Assembly (NCBI GenBank): GCA_016198755.1
Contig: JACQIB010000001.1
Location: 129,178-193,177, forward strand
Length of the DNA stretch: 64,000 nucleotides
Direction: 5' to 3'
From: Candidatus Aenigmatarchaeota archaeon
GTDB taxonomy: Archaea; Aenigmatarchaeota; Aenigmatarchaeia; Aenigmatarchaeales; JACQIB01
A program made the translations under genes and the position numbers. Under the pieces are notes generated by a model, which was given only the letters and a program-made list of their open reading frames with translations, was not told the DNA's origin and searched no databases. This document shows positions 9,039 through 17,392 of this stretch, piece after piece (the first letter of the stretch is position 1; every line of letters begins with the position of its first letter).

Positions 9039-9155
9039 TGGTCACAGCGTCTTTCGCTTCCCACGTTTTCCGCAGTACAACGAAAATCCCTGGCGCGATT
9101 CACTACCGTGTTCGGAATGGGAACGGGTCTTGCCGCGCCGGTTTGACCGTGACCA
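9039..9155 (-). rRNA. rrf: 5S ribosomal RNA
   Basis: Minus strand TGGTCACGGTC...AAGACCCGTTCCCATTCCGAACACGGTAGT...GTACTGCGG...GCTGTGACCA; ends pair. Confidence 0.95.
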
Positions 9156-9261
9156 GTATTTCCTACACCCCCAAAGTATAAAAGCCTTAGCTTTTCCGAC
9201 TTTGCCGCTAAAGATATGCTTTTATAGATTGCTGTCCAATAGAGAGCAGTGAGAAAAATGG

Positions 9262-9474
9262 GTGGCCTACAAAAGTTCGGAAGAAAGAATATTGAACTTG
9301 CTTAGCTCCAGCCCCCGCTCCATTTCTGAACTGATTTCTTTAACAGGTGTTCCGGAAAGGACTTTGCGCTTCCATATTTCTGCACTCCGCTCCCGAAGAA
9401 TGGTTTGTGAGGGTTTTTCTGTTTCTGACAGAAGAAGGAAAATACTTTATTCAGGAGGTGCGAAAAATGGGTGA
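9262..9474 (+). CDS. small winged-helix (ArsR-like) DNA-binding protein
   Basis: SSEERILNLLSSSPRSISELISLTGVPERTLRFHISALRSRRMV; start codon probably GTG. Confidence 0.65.
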   Translation: MAYKSSEERILNLLSSSPRSISELISLTGVPERTLRFHISALRSRRMVCEGFSVSDRRRKILYSGGAKNG

Positions 9475-10601
9475 GGAACGGAAGTTCTAGAACAGGAACA
9501 TATACTGGTGGCCCAGAGCTATTTTACAGCTTTGTTTCAGAACATGGATTTGACTATATTAAAAGGGAGGTTGAGCCTTTCATGCCAACATTTCCACACT
9601 GGATTGGCGTTGGTCCCTCAAGGAGAAAAATTGATGCTGTAACACCCTACAGGGATGACATGGAAAGGAACAGAAGAATAAAACCTTCTTCTGAAATAAC
9701 ACCTTTTTCTGTTAGTAGACAGGCTGCGAGGATATTGATTAATAGAATAGATGGAAAAATGGAAATGTACCCGCCTGCTGAAAGGATATGTGATATAAGG
9801 ATTCCTGTGGAGGAGACAGAGTTTACAGTCGGTGTTGCAGATGCGCTCTCAGAAGCCGGCTATATTATAGAGGCAATAAATCCCAATCTCTATACAATAA
9901 ACGGGAAAAACTATACTGTAAATGATTTCGGTAAAACATCGAGGTGTAGGCTTGCCGTATTCCCACAGCGCCAAAGGTTTTTGGCTCGTGTTTTTGAAGA
10001 TGTTATATGGAACCCGCAGGTAAGGCCCTTTTCCTTGCCTGCCCTAAGGGAAAGAATTGTCTCCCTTTCAGATTATGAAATACGCAGGGCTAGGATAGAA
10101 GATAGCGAAGGCATAGTATCTCTCTTGGAGCGGACATTTCCAGTATATGAGACATGCAATCTAAGGGAAACTATGCCAAGAATGATTGCTGATACAAGCC
10201 CTATAGCCCCTGTTGTTTATGCTGCTGTCCGCAAATCAGACAATTCTGTTGTTGCTACCTGCACTAATGAGCGCAATCCCTTCCATTTTGCAGAGCTTAC
10301 AGATGTAGCTTCTGATGCAAACGGCCTAGGCACAACAATATGCTACCTTTCCCTAGTGGCTGCAAGGGAATTGTATGGTGTTAGAAATTACTGGTCAGAT
10401 GATGTGTCCCATCCTTCCATGAACAGAGTTTCAAAACAGCTCGGCGCTGTTTTCTCTGGCATCCACCCCGTCCAAGTCAAAATAACAACCCGCCAGTTCC
10501 AAACAGACCCAAACCCAGTATACAGGCTCACAGAAACCCCTCGGGCTATGGATTTATTTGTCTGGACTGGTTCAACAGACTTTGAGAGAGTGTTGGTATG
10601 A
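9471..10601 (+). CDS. GNAT-family acetyltransferase-like protein
   Basis: C-terminal YEIRRARIEDSEGIVSLLERTFPVYE...VVYAAVRKSDNSVVAT...AELTDVASDANGLGTTICYLSLVAARELYGV. Confidence 0.65.
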   Translation: MRNGSSRTGTYTGGPELFYSFVSEHGFDYIKREVEPFMPTFPHWIGVGPSRRKIDAVTPYRDDMERNRRIKPSSEITPFSVSRQAARILINRIDGKMEMYPPAERICDIRIPVEETEFTVGVADALSEAGYIIEAINPNLYTINGKNYTVNDFGKTSRCRLAVFPQRQRFLARVFEDVIWNPQVRPFSLPALRERIVSLSDYEIRRARIEDSEGIVSLLERTFPVYETCNLRETMPRMIADTSPIAPVVYAAVRKSDNSVVATCTNERNPFHFAELTDVASDANGLGTTICYLSLVAARELYGVRNYWSDDVSHPSMNRVSKQLGAVFSGIHPVQVKITTRQFQTDPNPVYRLTETPRAMDLFVWTGSTDFERVLV

Positions 10602-11266
10602 ACCTGACAGAAATACTGAAAAGAAATAGAGAGCAAATAGGCAGGATTTTTAATTTACAAAATGCCCAAAAGTTCTTTATCTTTGATTTTTCAGCTTCCA
10701 ACAAAGAACTGCAAACAATGGATATGGAAAATGCTCTACAGGCTGATCAGTATGTGAAAAATATTTTAAGGGAAAATTCAGCGGATGTTGGTATAGGGAA
10801 ATACGCTGAAGACAGGGTTATTTACAAACACTCCCCGCTCTTTGGAACAGCTCGCACAATACACTTGGGAATAGATATTTTCCTGCCTGCTGGAACAAAA
10901 GTTTTTTCACCTCTCCCAGCCACAGTACACAGTTTCCAGAACAATAGAGGTATAGGAGACTATGGACCTACAATAATATTGCAGCATGATCTAGAAGGAA
11001 TTTTATTTTTCACACTCTATGGCCATTTAAGCCTCGAATCTTTGGAAGGAAAAACAGTGGGGCAGAAAATAGCGCAGGGGGAAATTATAGGAAAGATAGG
11101 AACTCTGGATATAAACGGTAACTGGCCAGAACATGTGCACTTCCAGATAATTGCAGATATGCTTGGAAAGAAAGGGGACTTTCCCGGAGTATGTTCAAGG
11201 CAGGACAGAGAATTTTACTTAAATAATTGTCCAGATCCGAACCTTATTTTGAAGCTGCAGATTTGA
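10598..11266 (+). CDS. M23-family (LytM-like) peptidase domain protein
   Basis: HLGIDIFLPAGTKVFSPLPATV..., DYGPTIILQHDL...FTLYGHLSLES..GKTVGQKIAQGEIIGKIGT...WPEHVHFQI. Confidence 0.82.
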   Translation: MNLTEILKRNREQIGRIFNLQNAQKFFIFDFSASNKELQTMDMENALQADQYVKNILRENSADVGIGKYAEDRVIYKHSPLFGTARTIHLGIDIFLPAGTKVFSPLPATVHSFQNNRGIGDYGPTIILQHDLEGILFFTLYGHLSLESLEGKTVGQKIAQGEIIGKIGTLDINGNWPEHVHFQIIADMLGKKGDFPGVCSRQDREFYLNNCPDPNLILKLQI

Positions 11267-11272
11267 ACAAAG

Positions 11273-11445
11273 TGGTCCCGCGGGGGAGATTTTCACCCAC
11301 CCATAGGGAGAGGGTGGAGGGAGATACGCAGTTTCTCCTCCTTTGAACTCCCAGCCTCTCGATTTCTTTTTGAACGCAGACTAATCTGCTGTTACTAATA
11401 CGTAACCAGCTACAGTCGAGCGCTCCACCGTTGAGCTACCGCGGG
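11273..11445 (-). tRNA. tRNA-Tyr(GTA) with two introns, encoded CCA
   Basis: CCCGCGG/CCGCGGG-A-CCA; anticodon arm CTCGA CTGTAG/A TCGAG; T-arm GGGAG TTCAAAT CTCCC after removing ~46 nt (11364-11409) and ~52 nt (11290-11341). Confidence 0.85.
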
Positions 11446-11525
11446 TTAACTAAGAATTACACAGCAGGGGTTTAAATCTTATGCAGTGCAGCAATACCTT
11501 TGCAATTTTATTTAGAAAATCTGGT

Positions 11526-12899
11526 TTACTCCTCAACATCCACTTTCAGCTTCAGAGACTCCGGGCTTTGAGGATAAGGCATATCCACAGAGTTTGATCT
11601 CCTGACTATAGAAGAGCTGCCGCGCGTTCCTTTGACAACAGCAGAAGCAAGGCTTTCCTTTCTGCTGGCTCTTATTGTATAGTGCAAAACCCTTTCCTCC
11701 CCCCTTCTCAGGGTTCCAATCCTCCATAACAGTTCAGTTCCTTCCCCAATCTTGCGCACAACAGGTTTTGCAGTTTCAAATCCCTGCAGGCTCAAGAACC
11801 CATGTGGAACAACATCTCTTACAACAGTCCCATCCACTGGTCCTCCTTTGTTTAGAATATGAACTGTAACAGAATAATCATCTCCTTCTTTCCTTCTAAC
11901 ACTCTTGCTTACAACCAAAGCTGTCATTTGCAGATATCCTAATCCAGCTAAAGCAAGAGCCCCAGCCCCAGCAAGTGGAACAGGCCAGTAAAATTGTGAA
12001 TACTTTAATTCTGTTGACTGCCCTGGCTGGAGAGTTGCAAACCAGGTCCAGTCAGCTCCCTTTTGGTCAGGCTCTGGTCCAGAATAGCTTGCCCACCAGT
12101 TTCCTGTTGGAATATCGTTTATAGCAGCATTATCAGGTGCATTACCAGTGTTAGTTGCTCTCAATATTACCTCTGCCCCAAACAGGCTTGGAGTTACAAT
12201 TTTCTCAACCTTTACATTCTTTTTCACTGGAACTGTTATTGTTTTCTCAACTGTTCCTAACAAAAGCCTGTTCCCGTATAGCTCTCCCTTTACATTATAA
12301 TCCCCGGGTTTATACTCATTTACAAAAGAAGATCCGGAAAATACTAAACTCTCTCCCCTGAGCAAATCGCTCTGCCCAATCTCAACCTTATTATCCCCCA
12401 CAGTCAAAAACATAACAACATCCCTTATATTGGAAGTTCCGATATTCTCAGCTTCCATATTCAAAATAACTTCTCCTGAACACTCTGTGCAGCTAACAGA
12501 GGAACTTTTCAAAACTGCAACAGTTCTCCTCTGTAAAACATCCAGTAAAAATGTCTTTTCCTCACTTTCTTTTGTTGCCACATTCTCAACCTTTATAGCA
12601 TACCTGTAGGAAAAGGCTTTTGTATCTTCAGGTGGGGAAAAGTAGAACTTTATTGTAGCGCTTTTACTCCCGTCAATGAAAACATTTGCAGCTTCCTGTG
12701 AAATCCACTGTGCAGGAAATGCAGAAACAGAAAACCATGCTCCATCCCCGTTATTTGTTATTGTCAGTTCATGAACAGCTACATCCCCTGCGAAAATTTG
12801 ATCTAATCCTGGGAATGAAGTTGTAAAATCAGAGGCTAATACAGGGTAAGCTGAAAAGAAAAGTGCAAAAACCGCTGCAATTGACAATTTCTTGAACAT
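11526..12899 (-). CDS. secreted/membrane-anchored beta-sandwich repeat surface protein
   Basis: Signal peptide MFKKLSIAAVFALFFSAYPVLA; DUF11-like RDVVPHGFLSLQGFETAKPVVRKIGEGTELLWRIGTLRRGEERVLHYTIRA. Confidence 0.7.
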   Translation of the reverse strand: MFKKLSIAAVFALFFSAYPVLASDFTTSFPGLDQIFAGDVAVHELTITNNGDGAWFSVSAFPAQWISQEAANVFIDGSKSATIKFYFSPPEDTKAFSYRYAIKVENVATKESEEKTFLLDVLQRRTVAVLKSSSVSCTECSGEVILNMEAENIGTSNIRDVVMFLTVGDNKVEIGQSDLLRGESLVFSGSSFVNEYKPGDYNVKGELYGNRLLLGTVEKTITVPVKKNVKVEKIVTPSLFGAEVILRATNTGNAPDNAAINDIPTGNWWASYSGPEPDQKGADWTWFATLQPGQSTELKYSQFYWPVPLAGAGALALAGLGYLQMTALVVSKSVRRKEGDDYSVTVHILNKGGPVDGTVVRDVVPHGFLSLQGFETAKPVVRKIGEGTELLWRIGTLRRGEERVLHYTIRASRKESLASAVVKGTRGSSSIVRRSNSVDMPYPQSPESLKLKVDVEE

Positions 12900-12937
12900 A
12901 ATTACCAGCTGCTAATTGTTAGCGTAAGCTTATAAAT

Positions 12938-13399
12938 TTACTGCTTCCTTCTGGTTGCAAAATAAGCTATTACAAGCACTGCAATAACAAGCCCTATACC
13001 TCCCAAAACCAGCAAAAACATGCCTTGGAAAGCTTTTAGCAGGTCTTTTAGCCCGAAAACATTCCCAGGTATATCTGTCCCAGTACCCATGAATACAGTT
13101 GATAAAAAGTAAAACACTCCAACTCCAATTTCCAGCACTAAAAGCGTGTAAATTGCGGATTTTATACCTTCTCCTCCACTTGTAGCAGGAGCTGTAGTTT
13201 GGGTTTCAGTAGTGGGTACATGATCCAGGCAGAAAACCCCTTTATCAGTAACCCTTACACACTGTGTGCACACAGCTTTCCTGCAAACCTGACACTGCCA
13301 TTCAACAGGGTTTTTCCCGCAGCGTTCGCACAAAGCTGTAGTTTGTGTACCAGGTACAATAGCTGTTTCAGCCTCCCCAACCATAACCATTCTATGCAA
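12938..13399 (-). CDS. B-box-like zinc-ribbon membrane protein
   Basis: CERCGKNPVEWQCQVCRKAVCTQCVRVTDKGVFCLDH followed by two hydrophobic segments. Confidence 0.65.
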   Translation of the reverse strand: MHRMVMVGEAETAIVPGTQTTALCERCGKNPVEWQCQVCRKAVCTQCVRVTDKGVFCLDHVPTTETQTTAPATSGGEGIKSAIYTLLVLEIGVGVFYFLSTVFMGTGTDIPGNVFGLKDLLKAFQGMFLLVLGGIGLVIAVLVIAYFATRRKQ

Positions 13400-13430
13400 C
13401 CCAAGTATAAAAGTTTATAAGTGTGTTAAC

Positions 13431-14135
13431 ATGATTTTATGTATGAGAAATCTGTTTATTGGCGCGATTTTTATATCACTCTTGGTTGCCGGCTGTACAG
13501 CACAAACTGATGGAGGAACAGGAACCACCCTTCCAGTCCAAACAACAATATCTGTTCCAGTAACAAATCTGGCTTCTATAACACTGGAAAAGATAAATGA
13601 CAAACCAATTACTTTTAAAATAGAAAGCTCTGATAAGGATGTTTCAGCAAAGCAGTTCTATCCAGAAGTAAAGCAGGTTGCTTCAGCAGCTTTGCCTGGT
13701 TATTGCCTTGTTCGTGCTGCAGTTTTAGGTACAGCTCCAGATCCTGTATCAGGCAAGCTTACAGGAAAGGAAAGTTTATGGGACTATAGGTTTAATTCTG
13801 CTTCCCAGAAGAAATCCTATTTGATAAGAATAGATAGATGGGTAAAGTATGATAGCACAAATATATTGGCAAAGCCTGTTTTCAACGCATACAATCTTAC
13901 ATTAATAGAATTCCCAGGATATAATAATGCAGACTGTATGGATCTTGATAAGTATACAGACAGCACAACAGCAGCAGAAAAGTTCAGTTCATCCAAAGCA
14001 TACAAGCCAGATACCTATGTTATTGCAGCAGCCTTTGAGGATGGAAATAATAAGTGGATATTTGCTCCAAAAGGGAGCAATAACTTCGGGACTCAGTTTG
14101 TGGTAGACGGCCTCACAGGAGAATTGAAACCCTAA
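13431..14135 (+). CDS. secreted lipoprotein, unknown function
   Basis: MRNLFIGAIFISLLVAGCTAQ lipobox (start probably at the internal Met). Confidence 0.6.
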   Translation: MILCMRNLFIGAIFISLLVAGCTAQTDGGTGTTLPVQTTISVPVTNLASITLEKINDKPITFKIESSDKDVSAKQFYPEVKQVASAALPGYCLVRAAVLGTAPDPVSGKLTGKESLWDYRFNSASQKKSYLIRIDRWVKYDSTNILAKPVFNAYNLTLIEFPGYNNADCMDLDKYTDSTTAAEKFSSSKAYKPDTYVIAAAFEDGNNKWIFAPKGSNNFGTQFVVDGLTGELKP

Positions 14136-14145
14136 ATTCTTTAAT

Positions 14146-14472
14146 TTAGTTCACACAAACCATACCAGTTACTGCCCCGTCTATAACTATATTATGGCAG
14201 CCAACAGCAGGTTTAAACCCATAGCAAGTTCCAGTTTTATAAACAGGACCAGTTTTAAGTTTACCAGCTTCTGTATCAGACAATTCAGTAACACAGTAGC
14301 TTTCGCACTGGCTTGAGTCAGAGCATACTTTTCCTGCATCTGATGCAGGCAGAACACCCCTGAAGTTTGGGTTAAAAGACGAGAAATATTTAGATCCCCC
14401 TTCCATAGCAAAGCCAACGCCCAACAATATTATAACCAAAGCTACCACAGCATACAGTATTCTATCTCTCAT
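14146..14472 (-). CDS. Cys-containing secreted/anchored small protein
   Basis: N-terminal TM helix, six Cys. Confidence 0.55.
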   Translation of the reverse strand: MRDRILYAVVALVIILLGVGFAMEGGSKYFSSFNPNFRGVLPASDAGKVCSDSSQCESYCVTELSDTEAGKLKTGPVYKTGTCYGFKPAVGCHNIVIDGAVTGMVCVN

Positions 14473-14517
14473 ATAATATACATATAGTTTTTACAATATA
14501 AATTCCACTGTATAAAA

Positions 14518-16743
14518 TCACACTTTCATTTTGGACAATCTAAGAGAATTTGTGACAACAGAAACAGAGCTCAAAGCCATTGCAGCGCTTGCAACTATAG
14601 GATTCAAAAGCATGTATTTTCCAAGTACAGGCTCAAGGAAACCAAGGGAAACAGCTCCGCTAAGGAAGTATAAAGCTCCTGCAGCAATAGGAATTCCCAG
14701 AACATTGTAAATAAAGGCCCAGAACAGATTCTGGCGTATAATTCCCATTGTTTTCCTGCTCAGGTTAAGTGCAGTATATACTCCGTTCAGATCCCCCGAA
14801 ACAAGTGTTATATCAGAAGATTCTATTGCAACATCTGTCCCAGTCCCAATTGCAATACCCAGATCTGCAGCAGCCAAAGCAGGCGCATCATTTATTCCGT
14901 CCCCAACCATTGCAACCTTCTTTCCCTCCTTCTGTAACCCCCTTACTCTCTTTTCCTTATCCTGCGGCAGAACCCTTGAAAAAACCCTTTCAATACCAAC
15001 TTTCTTTGCTATAGCAGCAGCTGTTTCAGGCGCATCCCCAGTAACCATTATAACCTCCTTTCCCAGTTCCCTTAATTTCTTTATTGCTTCCACTGAACTA
15101 TCTTTTATTGTATCAGCAAACCCTATTATCCCAACAACTTTCCCATCAACTGAAACAAGGGAAACGCTCTTCCCTTCTTTCTGCAGTACACCAGCTTCTT
15201 TAGGTATTTTCCTGAAGTAGAGTTCACTTCCCACAACAACTTTCCTTCCTTTTACAGTTCCAATAACAGCCTTCCCAGGAACAGCTTTGAACCCTGAGAC
15301 AGCCAAAGACTTTGCTTTCATTTCTTTCGCTTTTTTAACAACAGCCTTTGCCAGCGGATGTTCGCTTTCACTCTCCAGTGCAGCAGCATAAGCTATTATT
15401 TCCTTTTCTTCCATTCCAACTGATATAATATCTGTAACAGCAGGCTCGCCCTTTGTTATTGTTCCAGTCTTATCCAGCAGCACAACATTTATTTTTCCTG
15501 CAGTTTCCAAAACTTCAGCACTTTTTATTAAAATCCCCTTCTCAGCCCCTCTTCCAGTTCCTGTAATTATAGCTGTTGGAGTTGCCAGTCCCATTGCACA
15601 TGGACATGCAATTATTAGCACAGCAATCATTGCTGTTAGGGCTACAGTAAAGTTTCCAACAAAAACCATCCATGCCCCAAAGGAAACTATAGCAATCAAA
15701 ATAACTATAGGCACAAATACAGCAGCTACCCTGTCCACAAGGTTCTGTATAGGCGCTTTAGAGCTCTGCGCCTCTTCCACTAATTTTATTATCTGTGCTA
15801 ATGCAGTTTCAGCTCCTATTTTTTCAGCCTCTATTTTCAAGCTCCCTGATTTATTTATTGTCCCTCCTATAACCTTTCCATTTTTCTCTTTATCCACAGG
15901 CAGACTTTCACCTGTTATCATGCTCTCATCCACAGCTGAAAACCCGCTCAGAACAATACCATCAGTTGGTATTTTCTCCCCAGGCTTTACCAAAACTATA
16001 TCCCCCTTCTTCACATCCTCTATCCTGACCTCAACAATTTTGTTTCCCTTAACCAAGTGGGCTGTTTTTGCCTGCAGTCCAATAAGTTTCTGCAAAGCTT
16101 CCGATGTCCTGCCTTTTGCCCTTGCTTCCAAGAATCTTCCAACCAAAATCAGTGTTATTATGGCAGCTGAAGTATCAAAATAAGTTCCTGTTCCCAATCC
16201 GGAGCTTTTAAAAAATTCAGGCAAAAAAGTTACAGCTAGGCTGTAAAAATAGGCAGCACTTGTTCCCACAGCTATCAGTGTGTTCATATCAGCTGTCCTG
16301 TGCTGAAGAGAAAGTAAAAAACCTTTATAGAACCTTAAACCAGACCAGAACTGCACAGGAGTAGCCAAAGCAAGAAGTATATAGTTTAAAATCCCTTCAG
16401 GCAATATCATAAAAACAGAAAATAAAACAATCGGTAGTGTTAGAGCAGATGAAACAATAACAAGTTTCTTTGTTTCTTCAATTGCTGCTTTCCTTCTCTC
16501 CTTTTCCTCATTCAGGCTTATTTCTTCCTTGATAACATCATACCCTATATCCTCTATAGCTTCTGCGATTTTGCCCAGAGAAGTCTTCCCGCTCTCATAT
16601 TCTATGGCAGCTTTTTCAGTAGCCAAATTAACAGAAACAGAACTTACCCCATTTACCCCCTTAACAGCCTTCTCAACCTTTGCAATACAGGAGGCACATT
16701 CTAGCCCTTTCACTGTTATTATAGCCTTTTCTTTTCCCAACAA
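14518..16743 (-). CDS. copA: copper-translocating P-type ATPase
   Basis: HMA GLECASCIAKVEKAV; CPC motif ACPCAMGLATP; DKTGTITKGEP; GDGINDAPALAAADLG. Confidence 0.96.
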   Translation of the reverse strand: MLGKEKAIITVKGLECASCIAKVEKAVKGVNGVSSVSVNLATEKAAIEYESGKTSLGKIAEAIEDIGYDVIKEEISLNEEKERRKAAIEETKKLVIVSSALTLPIVLFSVFMILPEGILNYILLALATPVQFWSGLRFYKGFLLSLQHRTADMNTLIAVGTSAAYFYSLAVTFLPEFFKSSGLGTGTYFDTSAAIITLILVGRFLEARAKGRTSEALQKLIGLQAKTAHLVKGNKIVEVRIEDVKKGDIVLVKPGEKIPTDGIVLSGFSAVDESMITGESLPVDKEKNGKVIGGTINKSGSLKIEAEKIGAETALAQIIKLVEEAQSSKAPIQNLVDRVAAVFVPIVILIAIVSFGAWMVFVGNFTVALTAMIAVLIIACPCAMGLATPTAIITGTGRGAEKGILIKSAEVLETAGKINVVLLDKTGTITKGEPAVTDIISVGMEEKEIIAYAAALESESEHPLAKAVVKKAKEMKAKSLAVSGFKAVPGKAVIGTVKGRKVVVGSELYFRKIPKEAGVLQKEGKSVSLVSVDGKVVGIIGFADTIKDSSVEAIKKLRELGKEVIMVTGDAPETAAAIAKKVGIERVFSRVLPQDKEKRVRGLQKEGKKVAMVGDGINDAPALAAADLGIAIGTGTDVAIESSDITLVSGDLNGVYTALNLSRKTMGIIRQNLFWAFIYNVLGIPIAAGALYFLSGAVSLGFLEPVLGKYMLLNPIVASAAMALSSVSVVTNSLRLSKMKV

Positions 16744-16749
16744 AACCCC

Positions 16750-16950
16750 CTACAAAACCTTGTATCCGCTTTTTTCTATCGTTTTCCTTGCATTTTCATC
16801 TGTTCCTTCAACTTCAAGTTTGGCTTTCCCGCCCTTAAAACTGACCTCAGCAGATTTTATTCCCGTAGTCCTTAAAAGGGCTTTAGTAAGGGTTTTTGCG
16901 CATCCCTCGCAGTGCATACCTCCTATCTTCAGCTCTATTTTGTTTGACAT
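16750..16950 (-). CDS. heavy-metal-associated domain protein (copper chaperone-like)
   Basis: IGGMHCEGCAKTLTKALLRTTGIKSAEVSFKGGKAKLEV. Confidence 0.88.
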   Translation of the reverse strand: MSNKIELKIGGMHCEGCAKTLTKALLRTTGIKSAEVSFKGGKAKLEVEGTDENARKTIEKSGYKVL

Positions 16951-16951
16951 G

Positions 16952-16972
16952 TCTAAATTTAGATATATCTAA
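16952..16972. promoter_or_regulatory. overlapping palindromes in the copper-gene intergenic region
   Basis: TCTAAATTTAGA (16952-16963) and TTAGATATATCTAA (16959-16972) between divergent chaperone and regulator genes. Confidence 0.55.
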
Positions 16973-17005
16973 CTATTTAAATATATCCTATAATGAATAT
17001 ATTGA

Positions 17006-17392
17006 ATGAAACTTGTAAGTATACTCAAGCTACAGCTGCTTTTACAGTTAAGAGAGGGTAAAAAATACGGCTATGAGTTAATGAAGGGAAGCGAGGTTTT
17101 GCTCGGGAAAAAAATAAGCCCAAGCCAAATATATCCGTTTCTTGCAGAACTGCAAAAATCCAGACTGATTAAAATAGTAAAAAGGAGCGCACGCGATAAA
17201 AAACTCTATTCTTTAACAGAAAAAGGAAAAATATTCTCAGAAAATACTCTCCAACGATTGGACAGCATGTTTGCCCTTGCCAACAGGGACAGGATTAAAA
17301 AATGCGCACACTGCGGGTGTTTTGTTTATGGAAAATCATTTACAAAATCCGGAAAGCACTTTTGCTGCGGTTCCTGCGCCAATAATTTTTAG
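17006..17392 (+). CDS. PadR-like winged-helix + TRASH-type metal-binding regulator
   Basis: LQLREGKKYGYELMKGSEVLLGKKISPSQIYPFLAELQKSRLIKIV...LYSLTEKGK; C-terminal CAHCGCFVYGKSFTKSGKHFCCGSCANNF. Confidence 0.8.
   Translation: MKLVSILKLQLLLQLREGKKYGYELMKGSEVLLGKKISPSQIYPFLAELQKSRLIKIVKRSARDKKLYSLTEKGKIFSENTLQRLDSMFALANRDRIKKCAHCGCFVYGKSFTKSGKHFCCGSCANNF

Noticed and set aside
8987-9181. 64-aa plus-strand ORF
   Set aside because: Antisense across the 5S rRNA.
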